Assembly: GCF_008329605.1 (NCBI RefSeq)
Contig: NZ_NPKO01000009.1
Span: forward strand, 124,001-188,000
Length of the DNA: 64,000 bases
Source of the DNA: Mycolicibacterium sp. P9-64
Lineage (GTDB): Bacteria; Actinomycetota; Actinomycetes; Mycobacteriales; Mycobacteriaceae
Reading direction: 5' to 3'
Part shown: piece after piece, positions 8,994 to 16,525 of the stretch
Layout: every line of letters starts with the position of its first letter
Numbering within the stretch: position 1 is the stretch's first letter
Notes under the pieces: model-generated
What the model saw: only the letters and a program-made list of their open reading frames with translations
Told to the model about the DNA's origin: nothing
The model's database searches: none
Position numbers and translations under genes: made by a program

Positions 8994-9802
8994 TTCTGGA
9001 ACCTCGGCGGTCGACGTTCGATGACGGCTCGCAGACCCTCGAGAGCGTCGCTGGTGCCGGAGAGTTCGGATACGGTCCGCGCCTCCTCGGCCAAGCGCTG
9101 CTCGACGGACGCGCCGAGACCGCTCCACACCAGGCGCTTGGTGGCCGACAGCGCCTGGGTGGGAAGTTCGGCGAGTTGCACCGCCAATTCCTCGGCGCGA
9201 CGCGCCAGTTCGTCGTCGGCAACGACCTCGGTGATCAAGCCGATGCGAAGCGCCTCGTCCGCGGTGATGGTCGGGTTGGTCAGGACGATTCTCAGTGCCT
9301 GCCGGAGCCCGACCAGCTGGGTGAGTGTCACCGACACCCCACCGTCGGGCGCCATACCGACGCGCACCGCGCCGGAGAAGAACTTCGCTGATTCGGCGGC
9401 GATCACGATGTCGGAGGCGCACACCAGCCCGAGTCCGCCACCGCCCGCGGCGAAGCCCTGCACCGCAGTCACCACGGGGACCCGCAGTTGAATCAGGGCC
9501 GCGGACGCCAGTTGCAGCCACGCTGTCGCCTCCCGCAGGTAATCCGGAAGGGCCGCGCCCTTGGACTCGAACGTGTGAATGTCACCTCCCGCGCAGAAGT
9601 TTCGGCCTTCTCCGCTCAGCAGCACGACGCGGACCTTGGGATCGGCGTGGCACGTCAAGATCGCCTCGTGAAGCGCCTTGAGCAGCTCGACGTTGAGTCC
9701 GTTGGAGACCTCCGGCCGGTTCAAACGAAGGCGCGCGATCCCGTCATCCACGTCGAGCGCGACTGGCGCCGCCGAGCCGATCTTGGCTACTGAGCTAGTC
9801 AC
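8990..9802 (-). CDS. Crotonase-fold enoyl-CoA hydratase/isomerase (PaaG-like)
   Basis: This 270-residue crotonase has FCAGGDIHTF and the glycine-rich GFAAGGGGLGLVCASD oxyanion segment, followed by VGMAPDGGVSVTLTQLVG. The first catalytic Glu position is Gly and the second motif carries Asp in PDGG. This pattern is commoner in 2-(1,2-epoxy)/enoyl-CoA isomerases of the PaaG type than in hydratases. The GTG start at 9802 makes a GTGA overlap with the upstream gene. It is the middle of three adjacent crotonase paralogues, each with a different active-site composition, so the genes are probably not redundant. Confidence 0.88.
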   Translation of the reverse strand: MTSSVAKIGSAAPVALDVDDGIARLRLNRPEVSNGLNVELLKALHEAILTCHADPKVRVVLLSGEGRNFCAGGDIHTFESKGAALPDYLREATAWLQLASAALIQLRVPVVTAVQGFAAGGGGLGLVCASDIVIAAESAKFFSGAVRVGMAPDGGVSVTLTQLVGLRQALRIVLTNPTITADEALRIGLITEVVADDELARRAEELAVQLAELPTQALSATKRLVWSGLGASVEQRLAEEARTVSELSGTSDALEGLRAVIERRPPRFQK

Positions 9803-10569
9803 CGGTTACCTCCTCGTTCGCTGAACGCCGACGCGCCGTTGCGCCCGGCTCCTTCGCTGATGTGGCGAACGACCTCGTCGAGCTCGTCGTCCAAGCCCGC
9901 TGCGAGCGGTTTCTGCCTGCCGGCGACAACCAGTCGCTTGATGGCGACGAGTGCGCTGCGCTCTCGTCCGGCCATGGCCTCCACGAATCTCTCGGTCGCA
10001 GCATCGAATTCAGAGGGGGTGAAGCTGTGGTAGGCCAGCCCCAACCGGACCGCGTCGGCGCCCGACAGCCGCTCGCCGCTGAGCAGGAGTCCCATCGCCT
10101 GTTGGTGGCCCACCAGCCGGGACAGCCGCTGAGTGCTCCCGCCGCCGGGGATCATCCCGAAGCGGATGTGGTTGTCGGCGATCCTGGCGTTCTCGCTGAC
10201 CAGGACGATGTCGGCGGCCTGCATGAGCTCGAAACCGCCTGCCGCGGCCACGCCGTCCACGGCCGCGACCACGGGAACGTCGATGGCTGCAATGGCGTCG
10301 CACGCACGCCTGAAGGCCGTGAACAACGTTCTCAACGCCGAAGGACCATCGGCGCGCAAGCGCTCGACTTCCGCGAAGTCGCCTCCTGCACAGAAGTTTC
10401 CGCCCGCGCCCCGGACGACGATCACGTTCACCGTCGGGTCCGACCCCAATGTGTGCAGCGCCCGCTCGAGCGCCACGCCGAGTTCGACGTTGATGGCGTT
10501 CAGCTGCTCCGGCCGATCGAGGGTGATCCGGCCGATGCCTGCTGCCGCGGTGACCGTCACCGGCGTCAT
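9799..10569 (-). CDS. Crotonase-fold enoyl-CoA hydratase
   Basis: This 256-residue crotonase contains FCAGGDFAEVE and GVAAAGGFELMQAAD, so the first catalytic Glu (GFEL) is kept. The second position is DNHIRFG rather than PEIxxG, followed by MIPGGGSTQRLSRLVG. This variant is common among actinobacterial EchA paralogues acting on cyclic or branched enoyl-CoA. It may be the true hydratase of the operon. The ATG at 10569 overlaps the stop of the SDR gene by 4 bases. Family assignment is firm; the substrate is unknown. Confidence 0.9.
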   Translation of the reverse strand: MTPVTVTAAAGIGRITLDRPEQLNAINVELGVALERALHTLGSDPTVNVIVVRGAGGNFCAGGDFAEVERLRADGPSALRTLFTAFRRACDAIAAIDVPVVAAVDGVAAAGGFELMQAADIVLVSENARIADNHIRFGMIPGGGSTQRLSRLVGHQQAMGLLLSGERLSGADAVRLGLAYHSFTPSEFDAATERFVEAMAGRERSALVAIKRLVVAGRQKPLAAGLDDELDEVVRHISEGAGRNGASAFSERGGNR

Positions 10570-11300
10570 ATGTATCGGCCTCCGCCAACCTCGATCACCG
10601 TGCCGGTGATGTAGCTGGCCAGATCGGAGGCGAGGAAGACCACCGCGCCAGCGACCTCGGCTGGCTCACCGGCCCGCCTCATGGGAACGGCGGCCTCGCG
10701 CTCGGCGAATACCTCCGGCGGCATGGCAGCAGTCATGGGAGTGCGGATGAGCCCCGGTTGCACGGCGTTGACCCGCACGTTGTGATGCGCAAGCTCCTTG
10801 GCGGCCGCCTTGGTCAGTCCGACGATTCCCGCCTTGGCGGCACTGTAATTGGTCTGACCCGGATTGCCGGACTTCCCCGACAAAGACGAGATGTTGACGA
10901 TGCTGCCCGACTTGGCCTCCCGCATCGCGGCCGATGCCTCGCGCACTCCCAACCAAGTGCCGCGCAGATGGACCGTGACGACGGTGTCGAACTGGTCGAC
11001 GGTCATCTTCTTCAGCGATGCGTCCCTGGTCACCCCGGCGTTGTTGACGAACACGTCGAGCCTGCCGAACTCGCCGAGCGTGTCCGCGACGACGGCGCGC
11101 ACCTGATCCTCCGACGTGACGTCGCATGCCAATCCCAGACCGTCGACCTCGGCAGCGGCGGCCTCTGCGGCGGCGCCGTCGATGTCGACCAAGACGACGC
11201 GCGCACCGAACTCGTGCAACGAGCGTGCGATCTCGCGGCCGATGCCTTGACCCGCCCCTGTCACGACGGCGACACGCTCGGCGAGCAGTTGATCAGCCAT
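10566..11300 (-). CDS. SDR-family oxidoreductase (FabG-like 3-hydroxyacyl-CoA/ACP dehydrogenase)
   Basis: This 244-residue classical short-chain dehydrogenase has the nucleotide-binding motif TGAGQGIG near residue 15, NNAG near 87, the catalytic Ser in the NISSLSGK strand, and YSAAK with Tyr and Lys near 155. The C-terminus ends GGGRYI. It would interconvert a 3-hydroxyacyl-CoA and 3-ketoacyl-CoA, or oxidise a ring diol. It is the first gene of the minus-strand operon 11300-2410. A GGAGG ribosome site lies about 11 bases before the ATG. The intergenic region 11301-11535 should hold its promoter. Confidence 0.92.
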   Translation of the reverse strand: MADQLLAERVAVVTGAGQGIGREIARSLHEFGARVVLVDIDGAAAEAAAAEVDGLGLACDVTSEDQVRAVVADTLGEFGRLDVFVNNAGVTRDASLKKMTVDQFDTVVTVHLRGTWLGVREASAAMREAKSGSIVNISSLSGKSGNPGQTNYSAAKAGIVGLTKAAAKELAHHNVRVNAVQPGLIRTPMTAAMPPEVFAEREAAVPMRRAGEPAEVAGAVVFLASDLASYITGTVIEVGGGRYI

Positions 11301-11535
11301 GGGGAACGCGGCCTCCAGTCGTCGGAATCACTTTCTAATTTAGATTAAACTATTCATTGGGCGGTTTCAACCAGCCCCCGGTTGGCGACGGCTCCGCGGA
11401 CAGATCCTTGGGACCAACCGCTGAAGTCAGTTCAATCCACGAATTGAGGGTTGCGTCCATCCTTCCGCGCGATTCGTTGGCGTTTCTATCGCATGTTAAA
11501 TTGCCTGGAACCGAAGGACGAAGGGACTGATCGGA
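11301..11535. promoter_or_regulatory. Divergent intergenic region with AT-rich inverted repeat
   Basis: These 235 bases separate the divergent SDR and MBL-hydrolase genes and must hold both promoters. An AT-rich patch near 11331-11355, conspicuous in this GC-rich window, contains the near-palindrome TAATTTAGATTA at 11336-11347, which could be a -10 region or a repressor operator for the minus-strand operon. A second AT-rich patch (GCATGTTAAATTG, 11491-11503) lies closer to the MBL gene. No regulator gene is adjacent, so the controlling protein is not identified. Confidence 0.4.
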
Positions 11536-12576
11536 ATGCCGAACCACCGCCTGGCCCCCGATCGCGATCCCGTCGAGATGCGCGATCTTCCAACCCATGT
11601 CGTGCGCATTCCACTGCCACTTCCGCTGAAGGATCTGCGAGTGGTGAACGTCTACGCCATCCTCGGGAACGACGGGGTGACGTTGGTCGACTCCGGCTGG
11701 GCAGACGATACGAGCGAGGCCGTCCTCGTCGACTCCCTTGACCGACTCGGCTTCACCCCAGGCGACGTGCAACGGGTCGTCGTCACCCATGCCCACTGGG
11801 ATCACTATTCTCGCGCCATCGGTTGGCAGCGCCGCTATGGCACCACGGTCATGTTGGGACGACGAGAACACCACTCGATCGAGGCCTTCGACGAGCGGAA
11901 TGGGGCCTATCCCGTACAGGCCAAGCTCCTGCTCTCGGCCGGGGCACCCGAACTGGCACAGATCATCGCCGACCTACCGATGGAGCCATTCGAGCGTGAC
12001 GTACCGTTCGGGCTACCCGATGTCTGGCTCGACGACGGTGACGAGATCGACTGCGGCGGTGTGGTGCTCGTCGCACGCGCAACCCCCGGCCACACGCGTG
12101 GCCACACCGTCTACGAAGACCGCCAGTCACACATCACCTTCACCGGCGACCACATCCTGCCGAGGATCACGCCCTCCATCGCCTTGGAGCGCGCCCCCGA
12201 AACGCTCCCACTTCGCTCCTACCTGGCATCGCTGCGACTGTTCCTCGACCTGCCAGACGCGTCGATGCTGCCTGCCCACGGTGACGTGACCAGCAGCGTG
12301 CGCGCCAGGGCCGAGGAACTACTCGACCACCATCGGGACCGTCTCGACGTGATCCAAACCCTCGTGGCGACTGGTTGCGCCACTGCCTACGACGTCTCCA
12401 AGCGGATGACGTGGACGCGGCACGAACGCACGATCGACGAGCTTGGGCCGGTGCACGGCATGACCGCGATCCTCGAGGTGTTGGCCCACCTGGAACTGCT
12501 GGTGACGCTAGGCGTGCTAACGCGGGAGGAACTCGGCCAGAGCAACCACTACGCGGTCGGTCAGATGCCGGCGTGA
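11536..12576 (+). CDS. MBL-fold metallo-hydrolase
   Basis: This 346-residue metallo-beta-lactamase-fold protein has the metal-binding motif THAHWDH at residues 84-90, a second His in GHTRGHT near 180, the GDH motif near 203 and a late PAHGD motif near 250. All usual dinuclear metal ligands appear present. The extended C-terminal helical region (about 255-346) is typical of the lactonase/thioesterase-like branch rather than true beta-lactamases. It is divergent from the Rieske/crotonase operon and might hydrolyse a lactone, ester or CoA thioester arising from that pathway (inference). The ATG at 11536 is the first start after the shared promoter region. Confidence 0.88.
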   Translation: MPNHRLAPDRDPVEMRDLPTHVVRIPLPLPLKDLRVVNVYAILGNDGVTLVDSGWADDTSEAVLVDSLDRLGFTPGDVQRVVVTHAHWDHYSRAIGWQRRYGTTVMLGRREHHSIEAFDERNGAYPVQAKLLLSAGAPELAQIIADLPMEPFERDVPFGLPDVWLDDGDEIDCGGVVLVARATPGHTRGHTVYEDRQSHITFTGDHILPRITPSIALERAPETLPLRSYLASLRLFLDLPDASMLPAHGDVTSSVRARAEELLDHHRDRLDVIQTLVATGCATAYDVSKRMTWTRHERTIDELGPVHGMTAILEVLAHLELLVTLGVLTREELGQSNHYAVGQMPA

Positions 12577-12656
12577 ACCTCCAGCTCAGGGCACAGTTTG
12601 TCGGGCTGAGTAGTCGGACGCCAAATTGTTCGGCATTGCAGCCACGTCGGGCTGCG

Positions 12657-13589
12657 CTAAGCCAATCCAGGTCCGGGAGACGTCGGTGTAGACGCATCCC
12701 CATGGGCGGACGTGGGTAGTTGTGAGCCATCCGTCGGCAACTGCGACAGGGACGGTGCGGACGGAACAGAGTCTGGTGGCTGAAGTCCATAACCCGACTG
12801 CGGGCCGGGCGGCGGCCCATAGACCGGGCCGGGCGGTGGACCATAAACCGGCGACTGCGAGCCGTAGCCGGGCACCGACGACTGGGCCGACCCGGCCAGA
12901 AGCGCGGCCGCAATGAAGGCCGCAGCCTCGTCGGTGTACTCGGGGACGTAGCCCTGCGTGTGCCCGCTCCACGCGTTGCCAGGACCCGAGTGACAAATCG
13001 GATCGCTGGGGTTGCACAGGTCGATCGCCTTGGCACTGAGCGGAGAATTCTGGGTGGGTGGCGGTCCGTCGGTGCGGTCGGCCACGTTTCCTAAAGTAGC
13101 CACCGCCGCAATGTTCTTCACGTACTCAGGCGGTAGCGGATCGCCCCAGTTGATACCGTCGAAACCGGCGACGATGTTGACCACACTCGCACCTTGCGAG
13201 TAACCACCCAAGACGATCTTGGTGTTGGGACACGATGACGCGGTGGATTTGATGTGGGAGATCGCGTCTTTGGCGCCATCGCCGCCGTGCCGCTGAGTGA
13301 TGGTGGCTTTGTAGTTCACCGCGTAGGCCCTGATGTTCAGGCCGTCGGCCTGCTGGCGCAGCGAATCGACGAGGGCATCGCCGACCCGGCCCATACCGGG
13401 TGGCTCGTCGGTGCCGCGAGCGAAGACCACCTCGGCGTCGGGACAATCGTCGGCAGATGCCACGGCTGCCGTTTCGGGGATGACGAGCGGGGCCGAGAGG
13501 GCCAACAGCGCCGACGCGCCCAGGCCAGCCCAGCGAAGCCCCGCCCGCGCACCGACCGTACGGCAGCTATGTACGCGGTGGATCGACAT
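12657..13589 (-). CDS. Secreted cutinase-family esterase with proline-rich tail
   Basis: This 310-residue protein has a signal peptide (hydrophobic segment about 20-44, likely cleavage after ASA near 46) and a cutinase domain. The nucleophile is Ser121 in GYSQG; the Asp lies in the DPICHSG disulfide loop and the His in WSGHTQGY. Mycobacterial cutinase-like proteins are exported lipases/esterases (CFP21/Culp family). After about residue 230 the chain becomes a low-complexity Pro/Ser/Gly tail with two YGPPPGP repeats, a possible cell-wall spacer. The start at 13589 is chosen because it places the signal peptide at the N-terminus; an upstream in-frame ATG at 13700 would precede it with non-signal sequence. 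Confidence 0.9.
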   Translation of the reverse strand: MSIHRVHSCRTVGARAGLRWAGLGASALLALSAPLVIPETAAVASADDCPDAEVVFARGTDEPPGMGRVGDALVDSLRQQADGLNIRAYAVNYKATITQRHGGDGAKDAISHIKSTASSCPNTKIVLGGYSQGASVVNIVAGFDGINWGDPLPPEYVKNIAAVATLGNVADRTDGPPPTQNSPLSAKAIDLCNPSDPICHSGPGNAWSGHTQGYVPEYTDEAAAFIAAALLAGSAQSSVPGYGSQSPVYGPPPGPVYGPPPGPQSGYGLQPPDSVPSAPSLSQLPTDGSQLPTSAHGDASTPTSPGPGLA

Positions 13590-13877
13590 CCTGGAATCAT
13601 ACTCGGAGGCCGAGCGAATTAAGCTTCCCCGACCTGCGGCTGGACTCCACGTGGGTACGGACAGAGGGATCCCGCGCTCGGCGCGCCCGAGATTCAGCAA
13701 AATCCCGCGTCGAATGTTGGCGACCGAGCACAGGCACTGAAGTTCAGCAATACAGCGCCATTTCGCTGCCGTCGACCCACGTCGCCCGTCGTCGGTGCTC
13801 CATCATCGGTGGTGCCTTCGTGCCACCATGCCAAAGGCGCCGTTTCCTGGTACGGCGTGTGCGCTGCCCGCCAGCGA

Positions 13878-13953
13878 AAGCGGCTCCCGGCGAAATCTCC
13901 TGGGCCGTTTCAATCAGTAGCGGGGACAGGATTCGAACCTGCGACCTCTGGGT
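13878..13953 (-). repeat. att-like repeat: terminator remnant plus 3' half of initiator tRNA gene
   Basis: Bases 13916-13953 are identical to the 3' half (T arm, variable loop and 3' acceptor strand) of the tRNA-fMet gene at 30877-30950. Over 13902-13953 versus 30861-30912 I count 50 matches in 52 positions. The similarity continues into a decayed copy (13878-13910) of the hairpin terminator that follows the intact tRNA. The D arm and 5' acceptor strand are absent, so it cannot be a functional tRNA. Both copies have the same orientation. The arrangement is what remains when an element integrates into the 3' end of a tRNA gene. Confidence 0.85.
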
Positions 13954-13991
13954 CACGAGGCGAGGTCTGATCCCCCACGACCGTCCGCGAA

Positions 13992-14492
13992 TCACCAGCC
14001 CATCGAACCGGGAATGCCTTTGAATGGCCCGGCGATCCAACTGGTTACCCAACCCCCGTAGAAGCCGCCAGGCTGTGCAACGACTTGTTCGCCGTGGACG
14101 GTGCAGCGGTCCACGAGCGCAGGCATGACGGCCACGGCACCGGCGATTGACGTGAATCCGGGCCTAGGATTCACGTACGTCCAGGCCGCGCGCAATGCGA
14201 CCTTCGACGGCGTCACCAGATCGAAGTAGGTTGCCTGCCCCTTCCACTCGCACCTGGACTCTCCGGGCGCCGGGCGCAGAGTGCCCTCGCCAAAGCACGT
14301 CGGCGGTAGATAGTAGGTGGGGGGATGGCTGGTCTCCAACACCCGCCATGCCGTTGGCGTCGACGCGATGGTCTGGCCGCCGAGAACCACCGTTATCGAT
14401 CCGGTGAACACTTCTACCCGCGGCGGTCGCGGGTAGTCCCACACCGACTCCTGTCCTGGCCGCGGCTTCTCACGTACGTCTCGGGCTGGCAT
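13992..14492 (-). CDS. DUF427 domain-containing protein
   Basis: This 166-residue protein matches the DUF427 family: the segment SITVVLGGQTIASTPTAWRVLETSHPPTYYLP, then CEWKGQATYFDL and RAAWTYVNPRPGFTSIAG. This small beta-tunnel fold has no established reaction; plant and bacterial members are widespread. The ATG at 14492 leads straight into the charged N-terminus and I see no better start. It lies just inside the putative island, next to the tRNA fragment, and is not in an operon with neighbours (upstream gene divergent). Confidence 0.88.
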   Translation of the reverse strand: MPARDVREKPRPGQESVWDYPRPPRVEVFTGSITVVLGGQTIASTPTAWRVLETSHPPTYYLPPTCFGEGTLRPAPGESRCEWKGQATYFDLVTPSKVALRAAWTYVNPRPGFTSIAGAVAVMPALVDRCTVHGEQVVAQPGGFYGGWVTSWIAGPFKGIPGSMGW

Positions 14493-14820
14493 TGCAACCT
14501 CCCTGTCGCTGGCGACCCCAACTCCACTGTAGGTGCGGCAGAAACCCGAGGTGTGTGGAAGCCTCCCTGGAGTCGATCGGTTACCGCGAGTTTGCCTGTG
14601 CCAACACCAATTTGGGCCACTGATCGTGGCAAGGCAGCCGCTGTGGCAGGTTCACCGCGCCGACTGCAGAACGAGAGTCAATCAGATGGCGATGTGGTCA
14701 GCGGATGCCACGATGGTGAGCAATGCAGCAATTCACCCGGGTACCGAGATGAGCACGGGGCGCCGCTCCTGCGGTGTCGGTCGATGAGTTGCGAGCGCCA
14801 TAGCGGGTATATGGGGTCGT
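14493..14820. other. Non-coding stretch between divergent genes
   Basis: These 328 bases separate the start of the DUF427 gene (minus) and of the SRPBCC gene (plus), so they should contain two promoters. I see no convincing -10/-35 pair, RNA gene, hairpin terminator or repeat. Open frames crossing it have no recognisable protein features and read as shadows. Confidence 0.5.
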
Positions 14821-15267
14821 ATGCCTACCGTCACGCGCACCATGACCGTCGCAGCTCCGCCCGAGCGGCTGGTCGAATACCTCAAGGACTTCGCCAACGC
14901 CGAAGATTGGGATTCTGGCACGCAGCGCTGCACCCGCAACGATACGGGCCCGATCAAAGTGGGCAGCTCCTGGCACAACGTGTCGAAAGTCTTCGGAGTG
15001 ACCGCCGAACTGACCTACACCCTCGAGGAACTCACACGCCAGACGCTCGTCTTCGTCGGCACGAACGCTCGTTCGACCAGCCGTGACACGATCACCATCA
15101 CCGGTGTCGACGCCGGCTCCCTCGTCACCTATCGGGCCGAGCTGACCATGCACGGACTGGCCAAGCTGCTGAATCCAATCATGAAGCTTGCCTTCGACAA
15201 ATTGGCCGACGACACCGAGAAACAGATGACCAAGGTGCTCAACGCGCTGGGTTCTCGGGAGAGGTGA
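14821..15267 (+). CDS. SRPBCC-family (START-like) protein
   Basis: This 148-residue protein fits a polyketide-cyclase/START-like helix-grip fold: an N-terminal beta strand (TVTRTMTVAAPPERLVEYL), a central beta-rich region and a long C-terminal amphipathic helix (about 118-146, KLAFDKLADDTEKQMTKVL). Such proteins bind lipids or other hydrophobic ligands in a central cavity, or act as cyclases. The mycobacterial paralogues are mostly uncharacterised. The ATG at 14821 is the first start downstream of the divergent intergenic region. Ligand unknown. Confidence 0.85.
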   Translation: MPTVTRTMTVAAPPERLVEYLKDFANAEDWDSGTQRCTRNDTGPIKVGSSWHNVSKVFGVTAELTYTLEELTRQTLVFVGTNARSTSRDTITITGVDAGSLVTYRAELTMHGLAKLLNPIMKLAFDKLADDTEKQMTKVLNALGSRER

Positions 15268-15329
15268 CCAACAACACCGCAGCCTCGCCGGAATCGCAGT
15301 AACGGTATGGCTTTTCGCCGAGGGCGGAC

Positions 15330-15986
15330 TTACCGCGACGTCGTCACGGCGACGGCGACCTCGTTGCGGCGCCGGACCGGGATCGTCCACGGCGGATCGT
15401 AGAACCAGGCGACGGGGGTTCCGGCCGGTGTCCATGCCGTCGATTCCAACGCCTCCAGCAGTTCGGAGGTGCGCAACGCGACGGCGTGCGGGTCGCGTGA
15501 GCCGTTGAACCGCAGCACGGCAACGGTGTCGGGCGCAACCTCCACCAGTTCCACCGCCGGGTCGGTTGGCTCGGGCAGCGTGTCCATCGTCCATTGCGCA
15601 GGCATGAAGAACCTGATGATCCAGGCGCCGTCGGGTCCGCTGGTCTGAGACACCGGCGCGGTCATCGCGATCGATTGTCCGCCGCCGTGCTGCTGGGTCA
15701 CGGGTGCGGTCATGGCGATCTTCGTGTTGGCGTGGTTGGCACCGAAGATGTACCCGGCAAGGCGGCGGAACCCCGCGTTGCGCGCGGCGGACTCCGCTCT
15801 GCCCGACACCGTCGTTTGAGCCGCGATTCGCGGGCCGTACCGGCGAATCTCGATGCCGCCGACCTGTTCTTCCACCGTGTAGCGGGGCTCCTCGGTGCCG
15901 TTGCGAATCCCGACTATGGAGCCGCCGCCCTTCACCAGTTCGGCTGCCAATCCCTTGATCCGTCCAATGACGTCCATGTCACTCAT
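15330..15986 (-). CDS. SOUL-family heme-binding protein
   Basis: This 218-residue protein shows the SOUL/HBP signature: YTVEEQVGGIEIRRYGPRIAAQTTV near residue 35, KIAMTAPV at about 89-96 (repeated as SIAMTAPV shortly after), and C-terminal VAWFYDPPWTIPVRRRNEV. SOUL proteins bind heme or related tetrapyrroles, and some act in heme trafficking. No signal peptide is seen. Two starts are possible, ATG at 15986 or ATG at 15977; the first overlaps the upstream small gene by 8 bases. The pairing suggests a two-gene minus-strand operon. Confidence 0.88.
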   Translation of the reverse strand: MSDMDVIGRIKGLAAELVKGGGSIVGIRNGTEEPRYTVEEQVGGIEIRRYGPRIAAQTTVSGRAESAARNAGFRRLAGYIFGANHANTKIAMTAPVTQQHGGGQSIAMTAPVSQTSGPDGAWIIRFFMPAQWTMDTLPEPTDPAVELVEVAPDTVAVLRFNGSRDPHAVALRTSELLEALESTAWTPAGTPVAWFYDPPWTIPVRRRNEVAVAVTTSR

Positions 15987-16290
15987 CTCCTGTCGGCACG
16001 ACTACTCGCCGTTGAATGCGGCTGAGCGCGATCCGTCCGCCAGGGTGCCGTGGGAGGTCCACTCCAAGCATGGCGATGCCATCGTCGGTAACGGCCTGCC
16101 GCAGCGAGGCGTCGATCTCATCGAAGACCTCGCGGTGACGAGTCCAGAAGGTCGGCACCCCCTCATTGTGAGTCGTCCCGGCCTTGATCAGGGTGGCGTC
16201 GTTGCTGAACAGCTCGACGGGCGGCTCCACGTTCTCGTCGCGATGCACGTCGCGACGGGCGCTGACGAAGTGGTCGGTCGAAGCATGCAT
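15979..16290 (-). CDS. Hypothetical protein upstream of the SOUL gene
   Basis: The reading frame of about 103 residues (ATG at 16290; an alternative start at 16323 would add 11 residues) overlaps the SOUL gene start by 8 bases. It is hydrophilic, with no transmembrane segment or signal peptide and no motif I recognise. The segment THNEGVPTFWTRHREVFDEI and the later GVDLPRHPGGRIALSR look like folded protein rather than random frame. Coupling to the SOUL gene suggests a related role in tetrapyrrole binding, but this is only context. It could also be an over-predicted frame. Confidence 0.5.
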   Translation of the reverse strand: MHASTDHFVSARRDVHRDENVEPPVELFSNDATLIKAGTTHNEGVPTFWTRHREVFDEIDASLRQAVTDDGIAMLGVDLPRHPGGRIALSRIQRRVVVPTGDE

Positions 16291-16490
16291 ACCTGACGGG
16301 TTACCCGGCGCCGCCCGGTTCAACCTCGATCACCGCAACCCTGCCATCACCCTTGGCCGGCGATGGCGCGGAAGGCGTTTCGTGAGGCCACGGCAAATTC
16401 AAGTGCTCGCACTCCCGCGCTTCGATCTGGGATTTCGAACGGTCGGGTGTTGACGTTCCTGACGCATCCCCCTATGGTCTGAGTCACACA

Positions 16491-16525
16491 TCCACATTAT
16501 GGAGACGGAGTCCACATTATGGAGA
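16491..16525 (+). promoter_or_regulatory. Tandem operator-like repeat overlapping the iclR-type start codon
   Basis: The 15-base sequence TCCACATTATGGAGA occurs twice, at 16491-16505 and 16511-16525, a 20-base period (two helical turns). Each copy is a quasi-palindrome (TCCA...TGGA), the form expected for an IclR-family dimer site, and the two phased copies fit a tetramer. The second copy contains the ATG of the regulator gene (16519). This is the probable autoregulatory operator controlling the whole operon (inference). Confidence 0.7.

Noticed and set aside
11350..11874. 174-residue minus-strand frame in the divergent promoter region
   Set aside because: It is opposite the MBL-fold gene start and has no family features.
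13744..14052. 102-residue minus-strand frame across the tRNA fragment
   Set aside because: Its sequence around SQVRILSPLL is the usual artefact of translating tRNA T-arm DNA; the region is explained by the tRNA-like repeat.
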